A stretch of DNA of 64,000 nt from Coprinellus micaceus. Lineage: Eukaryota > Basidiomycota > Agaricomycetes > Agaricales > Psathyrellaceae. The number at the start of each line of letters is the position of its first letter. The first letter of the stretch is position 1. Below the pieces are notes generated by a model, which saw only the letters and a program-made list of their open reading frames with translations, did not search any database and was not told the origin of the DNA. Where the stretch lies: positions 1,178,001 to 1,242,000 of the forward strand of contig OX596341.1 in the NCBI GenBank assembly GCA_951394405.1. The letters run 5' to 3'. Made by a program: the position numbers and the translations under genes. This document shows, in pieces, positions 9,378-21,477 of the stretch.

Positions 9378-11050
9378 GGCGACGGAGGTGCAGCTTGGGC
9401 CATCGGTATCACCATTGACAACGGGGCGGTACCCCAGTAAGTAGTACTCAGTCAGATGTACCGTTCGGGAAGGCCTAATTGTCGAGCGGGTATTCTGCTT
9501 GTATTGTCCTCGGGATCGTGCCTTGGCCTCGAATATGGGACGACTCCGTGGGCGCCAATTAGGCACGGAGTACAGCGGGTTGCGGAAACAATTGTGCGTC
9601 TATTCAACTCAATTGTTTTCTTCGACCAGCCGGAAGGATAATGGGCTGGACCATGGGTGGACGGAACGCCTCTAACTTTGAAATTAAACCCCGGCAACGT
9701 GGCAGTGGGTCCAAGTACGCGGACGTATAATCAAGAGCCAGTGGCCATTAGACCAAGTTGAGGCCAAAGTGGGTGCGGAGTCGGGGCTCCCGGGGGAGGC
9801 CAGTCAGCGCATTATCCAGAGGCCTTTTGTCTATCCCAAGGGCGCATAGCCGGTCGGGCAATGGAACGAAGCCGGGAGCATAGGCACGGGATCGAGGAAT
9901 GTTCGCTCTACATTGGTGGGCAACCCGCAACGCGATTGGACCACCCGTTTCGAGGGGCGGGTGTGGACCATGGACCAGCGTCCCGATCCCGCAAGCGTCA
10001 GTGGGCGCCTAATCGCATGACTGATCATGATCAGTGCTAGGCAAGGCACAGTATGCAGCCAGCGATCGCAAGTGCGTACAACACAACAATTGAAGGTCGA
10101 ATGCTTGGCCGGAAAAACACGCAAGGAACATTCCGAGTGTCGGGGACCTAGACCGAGGAGGTGGCATGTTAGTGGCACGCCAAGCGTGGGCTGAGAACAA
10201 GAGCACCATGGCCGAGTGTGTGTGTATGTGGTGGGTGGGGGCGGCCTTGGAGGACTTGGACATCACTGTGCACGCCGAATGCAGGCACATATATGTAGAA
10301 CTGAGAACAAAAAAGAGACGGTGTGGGCTTTGTATTCCTTCGTCATGCGGGTGGAGAAGGGGACGGAAGGGCTCGTCATCTCTCCTCCCAAAAGTCTAGC
10401 ACCACGTTCCCCCATCGTCACCGGCACGCGCCGTCCTGACATCCTTGCCTCATGCACCTCAGTCCCAGGGCGAGCCTATCCTCGAAATGGTCGGCCGAAG
10501 TGCACAGTTCAGCCTAGAACGCTGCCAGAGAACGGTGAGGACAAACTAGCGTAGAGTCCACAGAGTCGTTTCCCCCGACGCGTCAGGACGCGTTTGAACA
10601 TGCGGGTGAGCGGAGCGGAAGTCCCTTCTTTCAATCGCCGGGTGGTTCCGTCGTCGTTCGAGATTCCGCTCTGCAGCTCGTAGAGGGCTAGTTTGAGTCT
10701 AGTTCTGTGTGTGGCTAGCAAGTAGAGTCGCCGCATGGACTTCTGAGGTACTGAAGCCAGGACTCGGCAGCCTAGCTCGTCGTCCGATTCGAGGTGAGTT
10801 CGTCGTCGACCGTCGACCGTGCCTCCGCCGTAAACACATAGTCCGTAGTAGAGTAATTGCACAAGGTAGCCGCCGATGGATCGATGGTCGGCATTCACCC
10901 AAGCCAAAGCCAGTTACGTGCTAGATTTTTCGTAGGGACGACGCTGTTCGGCCTACGAGGGGCGAAGTGCAGGGGAAAAGCCGCGTAAGATCCCCGCTGT
11001 GACAGCCATAGCGTATTCTTGAAGTGAGGGTGAATTTTGGACCCCGAACG
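9378..11050. other. Left-arm sequence upstream of the pheromone-like gene
   Basis: This matches 17570-19459 in inverted orientation. One minus-strand frame (about 10009-10290) and its right-arm counterpart (18590-18795, plus) share an alignable peptide around WRATN..SPT..MFL..F.GQAF.LQLL. A second pair (10820-10907 minus; 17736-17800 plus) shares GGYLV.LLYYGL. Neither has a domain I recognise, and both are interrupted elsewhere, so they are probably relics or simply conserved non-coding sequence. One dispersed motif lies at 10002-10013. Confidence 0.45.
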
Positions 11051-13439
11051 CGCTACATAGCGTATGTGGTCAAGGCGCGCGGAAAGAAGAAGAAGACCAA
11101 TCGGTACAGCAGCCTGAGTGCAAGTCGGCGCCGAGACGGCCATGGTTCGAGGTCGAGGAAATTTGAAGGTGAGTCGGATCGGAGACGAAGAAACTTATGA
11201 TCTCAGCTGAGAGCCGTAACCAGACACAGTCGGACTCGGAGGAGTCCTGCCAGCACGTCGGGGTTCGCGAGGACGTCGGTTTGTGCCGGAGGTGTCGATG
11301 GAGGGGTTACCGGTCACTGGCACCTCCCGAGCGTCAAGGCTGTTGTTCGGTGCTGCCATCGGTGAGAGGAGGGGGTTCGGGCGGAAGGAGGCCTGGGCAG
11401 TCGTCTGGGTAGCTTAGACTAGATGAGGCTCGAGGGTGTCGGTCCTGAGGACGGTCTTAGGGACTTTGCGGCTCGTAGAGGCGGTGGCATCACGAAGGTT
11501 CTTTGGCCCGGGGCAATTGGAGGTTCAAGGGGGGATCCGGTGAGTCCGGTATTGGTCAGGCTGTTGTCAGGAAGTTCAAGTTCGGGCGGGGGATGCACTC
11601 CGGATACTGCGACCTCGTAGACGACAAAAGCGATAGATGGGCTCCGTGGTGAGGTGGTGGTCCGTGGATGTGGACTCGTGCGAGGAAGTGACTTTAGGTA
11701 AGTGCGTTGATGAAGGAGTCAGGACGAGGTGGGTTGTTTGGTCGTGCTACATATGGAACGGGACCGACGTAACACTCTGATCTCGACTCTCATGATCAAG
11801 CTTCCTTCTCCCCCCCCATTTCACTCCTCGCCCCCACTCCCTCTTCTCCCTCCCCGTTTCCCTCTCACACCCTCTCACGTATCACAATCCCCACCAAATT
11901 TCTTTCACCCCACCTTCACCCCACCTTCGCTCCACGTCTCATCGTGTGATGTAACGTACGCTACGGCCTCGAGGCGAGCCTTTCCCTCCGACCCGGAGCA
12001 TCTTGATGACAGTTGTCGTCGAAACGATCATCGCCCGGTCCTCGTGCTGGGGATTAGGACACGATGCGGAGTGGCCGGGCTAGGTGCGGAATGCTGTTGA
12101 GGATGGGGCGAGGACGGGCTGAGGACGGGTTGGGTGAAGACGGGGTGGGGCGAGCGAGGGCCGGGAGGGTGTGAACTTTGAAGACCGACCGAAGAGGACG
12201 ATGTGAAGACAACGGCGTTAGGACTCTGTGAAGGGAATGAATATGCCGGGAAGGAGTTAGCTTAGCGCTCGTTCGAGGGGCGAGGCGAGTCGATCGAGGG
12301 TCAAAGTTGCGATTGCCGTGCAGGGCAGGGTCATCGATTCGGGGTGCTGTTAGATTCGGATAAGAGAGAGCTCCTTCTTCTCGTTCTAACTTCTCGAAAG
12401 GGCGGCTTCGAGACTTGAGCCTCGAGCTTCGGGTCGGAGAACTCGAACGAAAGAAGGAGAATTAGAAAGAAGGAAGGGTCGGTGGGCTCGAAAGAACGAC
12501 TCGGAAGGAGAACTCGAAAGAAGGAAGGATCGGAGAACTCGAAGGAAGGAAAGAAGGAGAAGGTAAATCGGATCGATAACTCGATACCTGGGGGGAGCGG
12601 GCCTCGAAGGAGTCCAGTGCGGATGCATGTCAATGACGATACGTAGATGGATTGGAGATTAGATTGACCTCGGGACCGTCTTTCTTATCATCCTGTATCG
12701 CACTGACTGACTGACTCTCCGTCCCTACTTATCCTCCTTACGCGGAAGACCTCGAAAAGCGAGGTTCCCAGCCAAGTAACCGTCCGCATTCAGTCTCCTC
12801 CCTCCGAGTCATTACCCCCAACCCCCACCTCGAGGCTCGACGTGCGCCTCACTGCGTGTTCCGGCGGAAGAGCCCGTGGGCGGCAATGGGTCTGATGAAA
12901 GAGGGTAAAAGCTGCGCCGACTCGGAGTGGGGGGCTGCGTTTAGCCGCCCGTCAGGGTGTGTGTGTGTGGGGTGAGGGAGGTTGGGGGTTGTGCGGTGAC
13001 GAGGCGAGAAAATCTCGTGTCCTTGCCACGGGGCTCTTCCTCTTTACCCGCATTTTCTGCTATGTCCCTTTCCATAGAGCCTCGTTCGACGCATCCGCGC
13101 CTCATGAAAGGAGATGCCTTGTTCTGCCAAAATCTTTCGATCTAGGCTCCTCCGCAACCAATCGGACCCCGCATATTGCCACCTTGATAGCCGATACCGG
13201 CATGGTGAACGTACACAGGCGGAGGCGTCTTGGACTTGTTCCAGCGCTTTGCGGCTTACATCCAAGAGGGGATTAGAGAAGCGTCTTCCAACTCACAATC
13301 CCAGCTCTATCGCCCTTTCCCCAGCTCCGAAGGACCAAAGATGTGTGGGCGCTAAACTCCACGCGATCAGTGGGCACCGGGGCCTCGGGATCGGATCTCC
13401 GCTCGGGGACCCTGGCCGGCGAGGCCGAAGATGAACAGG
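11051..13439. other. Spacer of the inverted duplication, gene-poor
   Basis: No convincing gene. Composition swings between purine-rich and pyrimidine-rich blocks. Long frames such as 11729-12100 and 13293-13649 are low-complexity and not supported by splice sites or domains. Confidence 0.45.
12430..12565. repeat. Purine-rich degenerate tandem repeat
   Basis: The phrase GAACTCGAA(A/C/G)GAAAGAAGGA recurs four to five times with small changes between 12436 and 12560. It reads as a simple degenerate tandem repeat rather than coding sequence. Confidence 0.55.
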
Positions 13440-13919
13440 GCCCGAGAAAGGCAGCTTGATCTGTAACTCCCACCATCTCCCTCTCTCTCTCACTTCTCTC
13501 TCTCCTCTGAATTGTTCTTCCCCGCACGCAGCGCACACGCCTCGCTCTCTCCCCCCCTCCGCCGCCACATTTCCTTCCTCTCTCCCTCTCTTTCGCTTTG
13601 AAGCAGACACGCTCTCCTGCTTTGTGTTTTTATTATCAGCCATCGTCATTGTTCCCTCTGGCGCCCACGACTACACCACGTCCACGCATCACACGCCTTC
13701 GCTCTCTTGCATTGCACTCGACGACGAAATTCACGAAACTGTAACGAAAGCATCCACTCCATTTCCGTTTTTCCAATTCAGTTTTCGATCAAGTGTGGCT
13801 TTCGATCAAGTCCGCTGTTCTCTCTCAGTCAGTCAGCCCCACTCTTCCCTTCATTCATTTCACACTCACACTCCCCCTCCTTTCCAGTCACACCCCAATC
13901 ACACACTCATACACAATAG
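13440..13919 (+). promoter_or_regulatory. Pyrimidine-rich leader upstream of the OTU gene
   Basis: Dense CT tracts (for example CCCTCTCTCTCTCACTTCTC near 13481) lead to a C/A-rich stretch ending ACACAATAG just before the ATG at 13920. CT-rich tracts before the start are common in filamentous-fungal promoters and 5' leaders. An open frame through this region (13456-14145) is a composition effect. Confidence 0.45.
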
Positions 13920-16136
13920 ATGGGCAAGACACTCCGCAAACCACACCCCACCTCCGCCCGCTCCCGCACCACGCGCTCCCACAAACCGCGCCTCCTCGCC
14001 GACCCCACCTCCTCCACCGCCACCCTCTCCCTCCAGCTGCGCGCCCTCGGACTCTACCCCGCCGACACCCTCGGCGACGGCAACTGCCTCTTCCGCGCAC
14101 TCTCCGACCAGCTCTACGGATCCCCCTCGCGCCATGCCCATTTGAGAGCGGAGGTCTGCGATTATGTGATGTGGAATAGGGGGCGGTATGAGCCGTTTTG
14201 CGAGGATGAGAGGGGGCTGGATACGCATGTGAGGTGTATGAGGGAGTTGGGGACGTATGGAGGGCATTTGGAGCTCAGTGCGTTTGCGCATATGGTGAAG
14301 AGGGATGTGAAGGTCGTGCAGCCCGGGCTGGTGTACGTGATTGAGTGGAGTGCAGGGTTATCCGAGGAGGATAAGGGGAGGGACGAACGGAAGAGGAGGA
14401 AGGAGGAGGAGAGGGAGGGCGTGGAGATGGCGTGTGGGACGGTGTACGTCGCGTACCACGATTGGGAGCATTTCTCGTCCATACGTAACCTTGTCGGCCC
14501 CCACGCGGGGCTGCCGAACGTGCAGGAGGCCCCTGCGGTCAACGAGTATGACGGGGAAGAGGGGGATGGGTATGGGTACGATCCGAAGGAGAGGGAGAGG
14601 GAGAGGAGGAAGGAGAGGAAGGGGAAGGAAAGGCGGAAGATTACGAGGGTGAAGTTGAAATTGTCTGCACCTCCCTCCGCTGCGAGCACCCCACCGCCGT
14701 CTCAGTCCCCCGCACCGACCGACGCGTCGTCGTCGACGCTGCTATCCCTCGATTCGATGTCGTCGCTTACGTCCCTCGCCCCGTCGACGTCTGCGTCTCC
14801 CTCAGCCTCCTCGCTTCCGGACTCGGCTCTACCCACCCCTCCCGCGTCCACCATGCTCGGCCCGTCCCTCCTCCCTCACCCTCCGCCCCTCGTTCCTACC
14901 CTCTCCTCCACACTCTCCTCCACACTCTCCTCCACCCTCTCTTCAACACCCACCGCCACACCCCCCCTCATCCCCACCATCGCCCCCGACACAACAACCA
15001 CTACCACTACAACTGCACCTAGTGCCAGCGCCCTCCCCCTCTCCATGCGCGTGCACCGCAGCCCGAAACGCAGCTTCGACGAGAGCGCGTCGAGCGAGGA
15101 CGGGGGGAGCGTCGTTAGTGAGGATGCTGGGGCGGGGGTGGGAGGGGTGGAGAGGGGGAGGGGGAGGGGGAAGAGGAGTCGGGTTGGGGTGGGGAGTGTT
15201 TTGGCGCAGGAGGAAGGGGAGGGGGAGGAGGGGCGGGAGAGTGTGGCCCTTATGGGGTCACAAGGGCAGGAGGTGGGAGAAGGGGGAGAGGAGGGGAGTG
15301 AGGATGATGACGATGAACGCGATGAGGACAGAGAGGATGGGGAGAGGGAAGCAGGGGGAGGAGGAGATACGGAGGAAGAAGAGAAGGAGGTCGCTGCGTC
15401 GGTTATTGAGCCGTGCAGTCCGCAGGGGGTTAGGGAACCGTGCAGCCCGCGTGTTGCACCACGGGGGGTTGGAGAGCCGCAGGAGAGTAGGGAGCCCTCG
15501 AGTCCGCATGTGACCTCGCAGGAGAGCAGGGAGCCTTCGAGTCCGCATGTGACACCGCAGGAGATTAGGGACGAGGGGTATTCGTCGTTGTCGGACCTTT
15601 CGGACTCTGGTTCGGATGGGGAGGGGGAGAGTGGGGATGAGGGTGAGGATGGTAATGCTGGATCTGGAGCTGACGAAGGCGAGGGCGAGGGTGAAAGAGA
15701 AGGCGAGGGTGAAGGCGAACCGCACCAGGCATCTACAGCTGCGAAGGAGAACGGGAACGGGAAATTCAAGAAGCTGAATGCGAAGGCAGGGGGGTTTGAG
15801 AAGAGAATGCATGTGGGCGAGGACGGGCGGCCGTTGACGAGGAAGCAGCGCAAGGCGATGGGGTTGCCGAAGTTTCGGGGTGTGCCTTATACATCTTCGT
15901 CGTCGTCGCCTTACTCCTTGGGTGGTGGTGGGAAACAACAACGGAAGAGTGCGGGGCGGATCGTTATACCTGGGGGTCGCTTCCGGAAAGACATTTCGAG
16001 GGGGGATGTATGTGGAAGCGGGAGAGTAGGAGCGGGAGGAAGGGGGGATGGGGAAAGGGCGAGTGGGAAGGAAGAGTGGGTGAAGACGGGGGTGGGGAGG
16101 GTGGATGTGAGGGGGTTCCGGGAGTTGAAGATATAG
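13920..16136 (+). CDS. OTU-domain cysteine protease (deubiquitinase)
   Basis: A 738-aa single-exon protein. The OTU domain occupies residues ~45-195: the Cys loop is DGNCLFRAL with D53 and C56, and the His loop is DWEHFSSIRN with H184, giving the expected catalytic triad for ubiquitin-chain hydrolysis. The order and spacing resemble OTUD3/OTUD6-type enzymes. The rest is low-complexity: a basic stretch (~225-245), a Ser/Pro/Thr region with tandem TLSS units (14903-14950), acidic runs, and a duplicated segment around REPSSPHVT (15487-15560). A basic C-terminal part (~615-670) contains RPLTRKQRKAMGLPKFRG. Cytosolic or nuclear action is inferred. It is the only clear gene in the spacer between the two duplication arms and is not itself duplicated. 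Confidence 0.88.
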   Translation: MGKTLRKPHPTSARSRTTRSHKPRLLADPTSSTATLSLQLRALGLYPADTLGDGNCLFRALSDQLYGSPSRHAHLRAEVCDYVMWNRGRYEPFCEDERGLDTHVRCMRELGTYGGHLELSAFAHMVKRDVKVVQPGLVYVIEWSAGLSEEDKGRDERKRRKEEEREGVEMACGTVYVAYHDWEHFSSIRNLVGPHAGLPNVQEAPAVNEYDGEEGDGYGYDPKERERERRKERKGKERRKITRVKLKLSAPPSAASTPPPSQSPAPTDASSSTLLSLDSMSSLTSLAPSTSASPSASSLPDSALPTPPASTMLGPSLLPHPPPLVPTLSSTLSSTLSSTLSSTPTATPPLIPTIAPDTTTTTTTTAPSASALPLSMRVHRSPKRSFDESASSEDGGSVVSEDAGAGVGGVERGRGRGKRSRVGVGSVLAQEEGEGEEGRESVALMGSQGQEVGEGGEEGSEDDDDERDEDREDGEREAGGGGDTEEEEKEVAASVIEPCSPQGVREPCSPRVAPRGVGEPQESREPSSPHVTSQESREPSSPHVTPQEIRDEGYSSLSDLSDSGSDGEGESGDEGEDGNAGSGADEGEGEGEREGEGEGEPHQASTAAKENGNGKFKKLNAKAGGFEKRMHVGEDGRPLTRKQRKAMGLPKFRGVPYTSSSSSPYSLGGGGKQQRKSAGRIVIPGGRFRKDISRGDVCGSGRVGAGGRGDGERASGKEEWVKTGVGRVDVRGFRELKI

Positions 16137-17569
16137 CCTTGCCCGTCCTCGTTGGGGATCTTGCCTTGGATCTTGGTAAATGGGAGGGGCATTGGATTGG
16201 CTCCTCGGTCTTAGCTAACGGGAGGGAGCGTTGGCTCCTGCTCTTGCTCTTGCTGTTGATGGTGGACTATGGGTGGGGCGACGCGATCGACCACGAACAG
16301 GCTGGGGCCAAAGGGTGCACGCCGAGAGTACCTGGACGGAGGTTCGACGTTGCACGGAATCGTGTACTTTTCCTTCCCGCGTCCACGAATATCCTCGCGC
16401 TCGGCCTGCCTGACGCCCGGCTTTTGGCGTCGTCCTCACGCATCATCACGCCGGCACCCCTGGGCACGCACGCGACCATACACAGAGTTCGTCGTGCCGA
16501 TTGACGACGGTTGGGTTTAGGGGTCTTAGGATCCCTCCCGGTGCGCGAGGCTGCCTGTCTCGAGGCTCTAGTCTCTCTGCTTCGTGCCCGCTCGGAACTT
16601 TGCGTCCGGGGATGTCGAGGAGCGGTCCGGGCTTCGGAGTGTGTGGGTTTCCGGACAGTGGTTGGTGGGTGGGTGTGGTATACTTGGTGTTGGGCAATGG
16701 GGATGTGGTTGGGTGTACAAATGAAGAGGCGGGTGGGTGGGTGGTCGATCGGACGATGGGGGGATTGAGTCCTCCTTCCACGGACGAGAACTCTTTTTTC
16801 GTCATGCATACACAGGACAGATCTTGGCTTGTCGCATACATAGGTACATATCTCTTTACGATTTCTTTCTTTCCTGTTTTTTGTTTTGGTGATGACGCGC
16901 GACGATGATGGTTGAGAGCATTGATGCAGATGCACATACAGACTACTGTTTCTACTACTACAACTACGGCTACGCACACTTGCATATATTTATTGGCACG
17001 TTTTGTATACGAGATTATCTTCGCTGTGTGTTTTTGGCTTCCTGTTTTTTGGTTTTGTTTTGAATTCTACGTACGTGTTCTGGTCTTGGTCTTTGGGTGT
17101 ACACCCCCCAAGAACGTTTGTCGACCAGGCCTTGGCGTGCCCCCCACCGCACTCGGTCTAGGCAGCCGACACGTAGAATGTTGGCGGTTTTTCGTGGATG
17201 TGTAGCTCTTGATTATCGTTCACGGACCCTGCATACTACCCCCAATCCGAACCGTGCTTCGTGCTATTCCGATCAATCATCATCATGCGATTAGGCGCCC
17301 ATAGGCGCTTGCAACACCGAGATCGAGACGCCGGTCCACGCTGCCTATCCCGCGGAGCCCAACGTGGTGGCAGGCCGGGGAGTCTAACGTTTAACGTTTA
17401 ACCCTACGTCCCGCTGCGGCAGCTATCTATGTTCTTGACTCATCCTGTGTCTGTCTACGGTTCGCCCGATATCCGAGTCATTCCTTCCTCTCTCCAGCTT
17501 CAGTTGTCCTCGACCAGCCAACTTACACTTAGTTGACGATTGATCTCCTCTCCCCGTTGACCTAAGCTA
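16137..17569. other. 3' flank of the OTU gene and spacer
   Basis: No supported gene. It contains GT-rich stretches (16660-16760) and a T-rich region (16850-17080) that could hold the OTU polyadenylation region. The dispersed motif occurs at 17290-17300 (GATTAGGCGCCC). Long minus-strand frames (16267-16977) are basic and low-complexity with no domain. Confidence 0.45.
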
Positions 17570-19459
17570 GGCCTCTCTAGCTCAAATTCAACCTCCCTTC
17601 AAGAATACGCTATGACTGTCATCGACACTAGGGGCTTTCCGTTCCGGAATCCTTACTTCCGAGGTCTTTTCATCCGCGTTGCTCCCGATAGGCCGAACAG
17701 CGTCGTGAAGCCCGCTGACCCTCGATGGCTGTGGCATGCATATCGGCGGCTACCTTGTGGGGTTACTATACTATGGACTAGGCTCAGTGGCCTCGGTCCT
17801 CAGCGAATCTCTCCACGATGACGTGCTGGATAACCAAGCCTCCACGATCCAACGTTCCGACAACAAGGCACCCAGCCCTATATTGTATGGGCTGCTGAGC
17901 CGAGTTAAGATCGACGGAGGTCGACGACTACGGAAACACCTGGCGATTGCAAAATGGGACTCTTTCGGACATGAGGTCGACTCGCCACACCTTCGCTTCG
18001 CCTGCCCGCATTGTCGAATGGGTCCTGACATGGCGAAGGGCAGGACTCTCCGAACTCTATGCGCGTTCGCCGATACCCTATAAGTTCGACTTGCGGGATT
18101 TTGCTCTTAATGATATCCACCGCGCTCGACGACGCCTGCTGTCCTGGGTTGGGGATCTCCCCCATTACGACGTTCTTTGGCGGCTTTCGAGGCTGGACGT
18201 TTTAATCTGACTCCCAAGAAAGAAAAGAGTTTGGACCCGCGTTGTTTTGGCTCGGCGGCGGCGCCTGAGCTGCTCTCCTTCCCCCGCCGCGTACCAATCA
18301 CCTCACGCGATGGGCCGCTCTCCCCTTCCAGACATGGGACAGACACACTACACATCTCCTATCTCCTCCCGACGCAGGCGCAGGGTCGGAGCCTGAGGAG
18401 CCTAGAGACGAAGGCGCAGGAGCCGAGGATGTCAGGATGGAGCGCTGATAACGATGGGATAGGGGGAAGCGGTATTAGGTTTTTGGGAGGGAGGGAAAGT
18501 GCGCGAGGAGCCATATCATCCCCTTCCCCACCCACGGGACGAAGGAATACGAAGCCCACACACCGTTTCTTTTTGTTCCCAATTCTACATGGCGTGCACA
18601 GTGATCCCCAAGTACCCTGGCTCTGAGGCCGCCCCACCCGCCACATGCACACACACGCCCATGATCCTCTTATTCTCGACCCCGACTTGGCGTGCCACCA
18701 ACACGCCCACCGAACCTCCTTGGTCTAAGTCCCCGACACACGAAATGTTCCTCGTGTTTTTTGTTGGCCAAGCATTCAACCTTCAATTGTTGTAAGCATT
18801 TGCGATCGCTGGCTACATACTATACCTTGCCTCGCATGAACATGATCAGTCATACAATTAGGCGCCCACTGACGCCCGTAGAATCGGGATGCTGGTCCAT
18901 GGTCCACACCGTCCCTCGAAACGGGTGGTCCAATCGCGTTGCGGCCTGCTACCAGTGTAGAGCCTCGAACATTCCTCGATCTCATGCATATGCCCCCGGC
19001 TTCGTTTGCATTGCCTGACCGCGTAAGGTACTTGGTTAGACAAAAAGGACCGGATAATCCGTTGACTGACCTCCCCCGCCGGGAGCCCCGACCCCGCACC
19101 GACTTTGACCTTAACTTGGTCTAATTGCCACTGGCTCTTGATTATACGTCCGCGTACTTAGACCCACTGCCACGTTGCCGGGGTTTGATTTCAAGTTGGA
19201 GGTGTTCCGTCCACCTATGGTCCAGCCCATTATCCTTCCGGCTGGTCGAAGAAGACAATTGAATTGAGCAGACGGATAATTGTTTCCGTGCCCGCTGTAC
19301 TCCGTGCCTAACTGGCGCCCACTGAAAATTTCCCATATTCGAGGCCAAGACACGATCCCGAGGACAATACAAGCAGAACGCTGGCTGCTCGACAATTAGG
19401 TGAGTCCATACTGCGTTGTCAATGGTGATATCGATGGTCCAAGCCGCACCTCTGTCGCC
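17570..19459. other. Right-arm sequence upstream of the pheromone-like gene
   Basis: No supported gene. Open frames (17736-18083, 18177-18626, 18499-18795) lack domains; parts of two of them align with the left arm. Dispersed motif at 18857-18868 (ATTAGGCGCCCA), the counterpart of 10002-10013. Confidence 0.45.
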
Positions 19460-19466
19460 TATAAAA
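19460..19466 (+). promoter_or_regulatory. TATA box of right pheromone-like gene
   Basis: TATAAAA in the context CGCCTATAAAAGCC, 108 bp upstream of the ATG at 19568. The same context is found upstream of the left copy. Confidence 0.6.
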
Positions 19467-19567
19467 GCCAGACCGCTCTCCCTTCCTCAAACCCCCCAGA
19501 AAGCACCTCCCCTCTGAACCTCAACCGCATTCAGACGCCTTCACCCTCACACCTCACACCAACAATA

Positions 19568-19753
19568 ATGGACTCCTTCACTACCATCTTCTTCGCCTCC
19601 ACCGCCCCCGCCCCCGTCGACGTTCCCTCTGACCAGGAGAACAAGACCGCGCAGGGAGGCGGCACGTACTGCGTCGTCTTCGCCAAGGACATTCCGACCG
19701 ATGAGGAGAACAAGACCGCTCAGGGCGGTGGAACGTACTGCACCATCGCTTAA
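19568..19753 (+). CDS. Pheromone-like CaaX precursor with two peptide modules (right copy)
   Basis: A 61-aa protein differing from the left-arm copy at only three residues, all in the N-terminal pro-part (A10, A13, D18 here). Both ENKTAQGGGTYC modules and the terminal CaaX box CTIA are identical in the two copies. By family the C-terminal Cys would be farnesylated, AAX removed, and the peptide trimmed and exported. The unchanged peptide modules, against ~17% divergence in the neighbouring DUF4360 pair, suggest that both genes are under selection to make the same peptide. Confidence 0.85.
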   Translation: MDSFTTIFFASTAPAPVDVPSDQENKTAQGGGTYCVVFAKDIPTDEENKTAQGGGTYCTIA

Positions 19754-21359
19754 GTGCCCTACCTGCGTCTACTTGTACCACCGATGAGCTTTTGGTTGGT
19801 GAGCAGGCTTACCTTACCCACATTTTCGACAGTCGTGCCGACGTTCTCTCGCAATTTAACCAGAATAGACTTGATTATAACCAAATCGCCCTCGGGGACA
19901 TACTCCGCCTGATCTGCCCAATACCCCAACAACCCTGCCCTCTCATCGACCCTTCGATTGGTCATATTCATAACCGAATTTCTTCATAACTTATAAACCT
20001 TCGCACTTCATTTACTGGGGCACAATTCCACCTGGCAGTATTCGCTTTTGTATTTTTTTCGAATATATACCCCTCCTGCTTCATATATTATACCTTACAA
20101 CCTCTGCATTCAGGCCGAAGGCCACGTTCACTGGCATGTGGTGTATATGTAGCTCGTATTCGACTCTAAATGTCACCCAGGCCGTACTTGACTGCCGTGC
20201 CAGCGTCCTCGTCCCATCAACACTGAGGGAGTGGACACCTCTCAGCTTCATCTCGACCAGGGAAAGTCGCCCTACATGGTTGCAGGCCCACCCAAAATCC
20301 TGCTACTCATTTTCGACATCCTCAACCTACTACACTCATGACTTCTGCGCCTCTACCCCCACCGAAGCCTGAGCTGACTCTCCACATGCGAGCACATCTT
20401 ACGGTAGCGTCGAGACTGGAACAATGGAACGACGGGCCTCGAGCCGTATTGAGGATATTACTGTCAGGTTCTGTCATGTGGAGACGTAACATTGTCGTCA
20501 GCCGAAGGCGCGGATGAGCGTGTGCGAAAGACTTCGATCTAATCAGACAAATTCACTCCGCGTCAGGTTAAGCGCCCGTGCCGAACCTATAGGGTCTCAT
20601 TCGAAACCCCACGAAAGGCAGATGGGTGACTCCAGGACTCGGTAAAGTAAGATCTAGAGGGAGCTGGCTCGGCTTACCATTGGTCTAAGGTGCGACATAA
20701 CCCAGGTAAAGCGTTTTATAAGGCATCTACGTTATAAATTCCCCCGCATGCGCAAAGGGTCCGCGAGACGGGAATAGCATCAGGAGGGGGAAAAGTGCGC
20801 ACAGCTGACCTCTGGACAATGCCCTCGCTGCGTTGTGGTCGGGGGATGCTCTTGGGAGTGACAGAAATCCTCCGACGTAGTAGGACCTAGTAGGACGGTG
20901 ACGAAATGGAAGTGCATTCTGGAGTGCGGCGCGAAGTGACAAATTCTTCCGAAAATGAAAGTAGGTAGGCATTCGTGAGTCGGCGGACTATGCGATCTTG
21001 GTGGGGTGAGGTAGAACGAGTATACAAATCGGAATCCTGTGTCCAGTGTTCAACCATACAGCACGAAATTTCGGTGTCGTGAGCGGAAGGACACCAATAC
21101 GAGGCTTATAAAGATAAAGTACACAACCCCCGAATTCTATAATGAAAAGACAAAGATGAATCCTAACGGCATCGAGCTCCCAAAACAACGTTTGCGTGAG
21201 TAACTCACCTAATACGCCCTGAGTTCTCCGTCTCGCAACCCCCGTTGCTCGCACATCTGACCTACGAACGGCACACCCAGCTACGCGGCACGTCCCCCTC
21301 GTACCCGAACTTTCATGGCCAGAACAACCCAGATGGAGATCATCCCCACAGGAGAGATC
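19754..21359. other. Right-arm intergenic sequence
   Basis: No convincing gene. Matches 7573-9087 inverted. Contains GATCTAATCAGACAAATTCA (20536-20557) followed by a dispersed motif (GTTAAGCGCCCG, 20567-20578). Confidence 0.5.
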
Positions 21360-21366
21360 TATAAAA
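21360..21366 (+). promoter_or_regulatory. TATA box of right DUF4360-type gene
   Basis: TATAAAA about 115 bp upstream of the ATG at 21478, with a conserved upstream block (CAGAACAACCCAGATGGAGA) that matches 7580-7625 inverted. Confidence 0.55.
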
Positions 21367-21477
21367 GCTGGGTCATATTCAGCTCAAAGTCTCAAGCTCG
21401 AAGTCCCTTCCAACTACAAGCTTATCGAACCAACCCGTTCTTAACTATAAACCTCACTCCCATTACCTCTTGCAATC

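Larger units (their letters stand above)
6529..11050. repeat. Left arm of a large imperfect inverted duplication
   Basis: Read on the minus strand, this arm matches 17570-22397 read on the plus strand in the same order: DUF4360-type gene, intergenic blocks, 61-aa pheromone-like gene, more intergenic sequence, then a block ending near CTTCAAGAATACGCTATG (11008-11026 against 17597-17614). Shared non-coding landmarks include GATCTAATCAGACAAATTCA (about 8360-8380 against 20536-20557) and the 9990-10020 / 18855-18880 block. Coding parts are about 83-95% identical at protein level; non-coding parts are more divergent, so the event is not recent. The outer boundary sits near the DUF4360 stop; the inner boundary fades and is approximate. 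Confidence 0.85.

Noticed and set aside
13456..14145. 229-codon plus-strand frame upstream of and overlapping the OTU gene
   Set aside because: It runs through a CT-rich leader and then overlaps the OTU exon in another frame; composition alone explains it.
14876..15853. Long minus-strand frame (325 codons) antisense to the OTU gene
   Set aside because: Ser/Pro/Leu-rich mirror of the Glu/Gly/Arg-rich OTU tail; no start context or domain.
16267..16977. 236-codon minus-strand frame
   Set aside because: Arg/Ser/His-rich low complexity, no domain, no paralogue; not a receptor or transposase.
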